A stretch of 6,493 bases of DNA from Chitinophagaceae bacterium. Its GTDB lineage: Bacteria; Bacteroidota; Bacteroidia; Chitinophagales; Chitinophagaceae. Within the stretch, counting starts at the first letter, position 1. Each line of letters begins with the position of its first letter. Under the pieces are notes generated by a model, which did no database searches, had not been told where the DNA came from, and worked only from the letters and a program-made list of their open reading frames with translations. This document shows, piece by piece, positions 6,088 through 6,493 of the stretch. The stretch spans positions 1-6,493 of the forward strand of contig CANEWV010000099.1 in NCBI GenBank assembly GCA_947442905.1, read 5' to 3'. A program made the position numbers and the translations under genes.

Positions 6088-6493
6088 ATGTATCCTACAC
6101 TCTATTACTTGTTACAAGTGCTTGTATGCAGTGCCGTTTTGATGGTTTATTATTTACTCGTGCTGCGCAATAAAAAATTCCATCAGTACAACCGGTTTTA
6201 TTTACTCGGTGTTGCTGTTGTATCTTGGATTGTTCCACTTATTAAAATTGTTTGGGAGCAGCAGCATGCTGGTGTTAGGCAAGTAGATATTATCAACGAA
6301 GTCGCAAATGGAAATACAGCAGTGGAAGCGCTGCTCGCAAGTAAACAAGCGGCTTTTAACTGGTTGTCTATTTTACCTAATATTTATGCAGGCGTTTCGC
6401 TTTTTTTAGCAACTGCAATGGTATTTGCACTACTCCGAATTTATAAAATGTATAAATCTTATGAGTGTAATAACCTGCAAGAGTTTTATTTAG
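6088..6493 (+). CDS. M56-family (BlaR1/MecR1-like) membrane sensor-protease, N-terminal part only
   Basis: This gene begins MYPTLYYLLQV 3 bases after the blaI stop and stays open for 135 codons to the window edge. The N-terminus shows hydrophobic segments at about 5-26, 38-56 and 98-117. Between the first two lies a basic loop RNKKFHQYNRFYLL (27-40), whose NRFYLL motif is typical of Bacteroidota BlaR1-like proteins. Segment 57-97 is probably an extracytoplasmic loop. In the family, later membrane segments enclose a zinc metalloprotease HExxH site that initiates repressor inactivation. That site would lie beyond the window and is not seen. Many Bacteroidota members carry a TonB-like or other C-terminal domain instead of a penicillin-binding sensor, so the signal sensed here is unknown. 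It is almost certainly co-transcribed with blaI. Confidence 0.85.
   Translation, partial: MYPTLYYLLQVLVCSAVLMVYYLLVLRNKKFHQYNRFYLLGVAVVSWIVPLIKIVWEQQHAGVRQVDIINEVANGNTAVEALLASKQAAFNWLSILPNIYAGVSLFLATAMVFALLRIYKMYKSYECNNLQEFYL

Noticed and set aside
2156..6493. A beta-lactam resistance island made of the acylase and the blaI/M56 pair
   Set aside because: lpxB and the small membrane gene separate them, no beta-lactamase or penicillin-binding protein gene is visible, S45 acylases have many substrates, and BlaI/M56 pairs are common in Bacteroidota without a resistance role.

Overview
The window is AT-rich chromosomal DNA that looks like a Bacteroidota genome, most likely from Chitinophagaceae or a nearby group. 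The grounds are as follows. There is a BlaI-type repressor followed immediately by an M56 (BlaR1-like) membrane protein. The MetZ and MetX proteins have a Bacteroidota flavour. Ribosome binding sites are mostly absent. Several gene starts have a nearby match to the Bacteroidota -7 promoter box TAnnTTTG. The taxonomic call is inference from remembered family patterns, not a search.

Layout. Positions 1-1014 (minus) hold the N-terminal 338 codons of a PLP-dependent O-succinylhomoserine sulfhydrylase-like enzyme (metZ), cut by the window edge. A 110-base divergent intergenic region with a hairpin and a -7 box separates it from metX (1125-2147, plus), a homoserine O-acyltransferase. The two enzymes would perform consecutive steps of methionine synthesis: homoserine activation, then direct sulfhydrylation to homocysteine. 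metX converges on a large secreted Ntn-hydrolase of the penicillin acylase (S45) family (2156-4216, minus). Next come a 59-residue single-pass membrane protein (4304-4483, plus) and lpxB, lipid A disaccharide synthase (4463-5593, minus). The 3' ends of these two genes overlap by 21 bases on opposite strands.

The most informative regulatory stretch lies between lpxB and the divergent blaI gene. It holds three copies of the palindrome AACTA-N6-TAGTT, each exactly 20 bases from the next. They are very probably operators of the BlaI/MecI-family repressor encoded at 5722-6084, which is followed after 3 bases by a partial M56 sensor/protease-like gene running off the right edge. Because the array is shared with lpxB, the repressor might also affect lipid A synthesis; this is a hypothesis.

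Overall the window is ordinary housekeeping plus a two-gene BlaI/M56 regulatory module. I see no insertion sequence, CRISPR array, tRNA, rRNA or clear transfer signature, and no stretch longer than 300 bases without a gene. The points worth following up are the phased operator array, the small membrane protein, the uncharacterised acylase and the metZ/metX control region.
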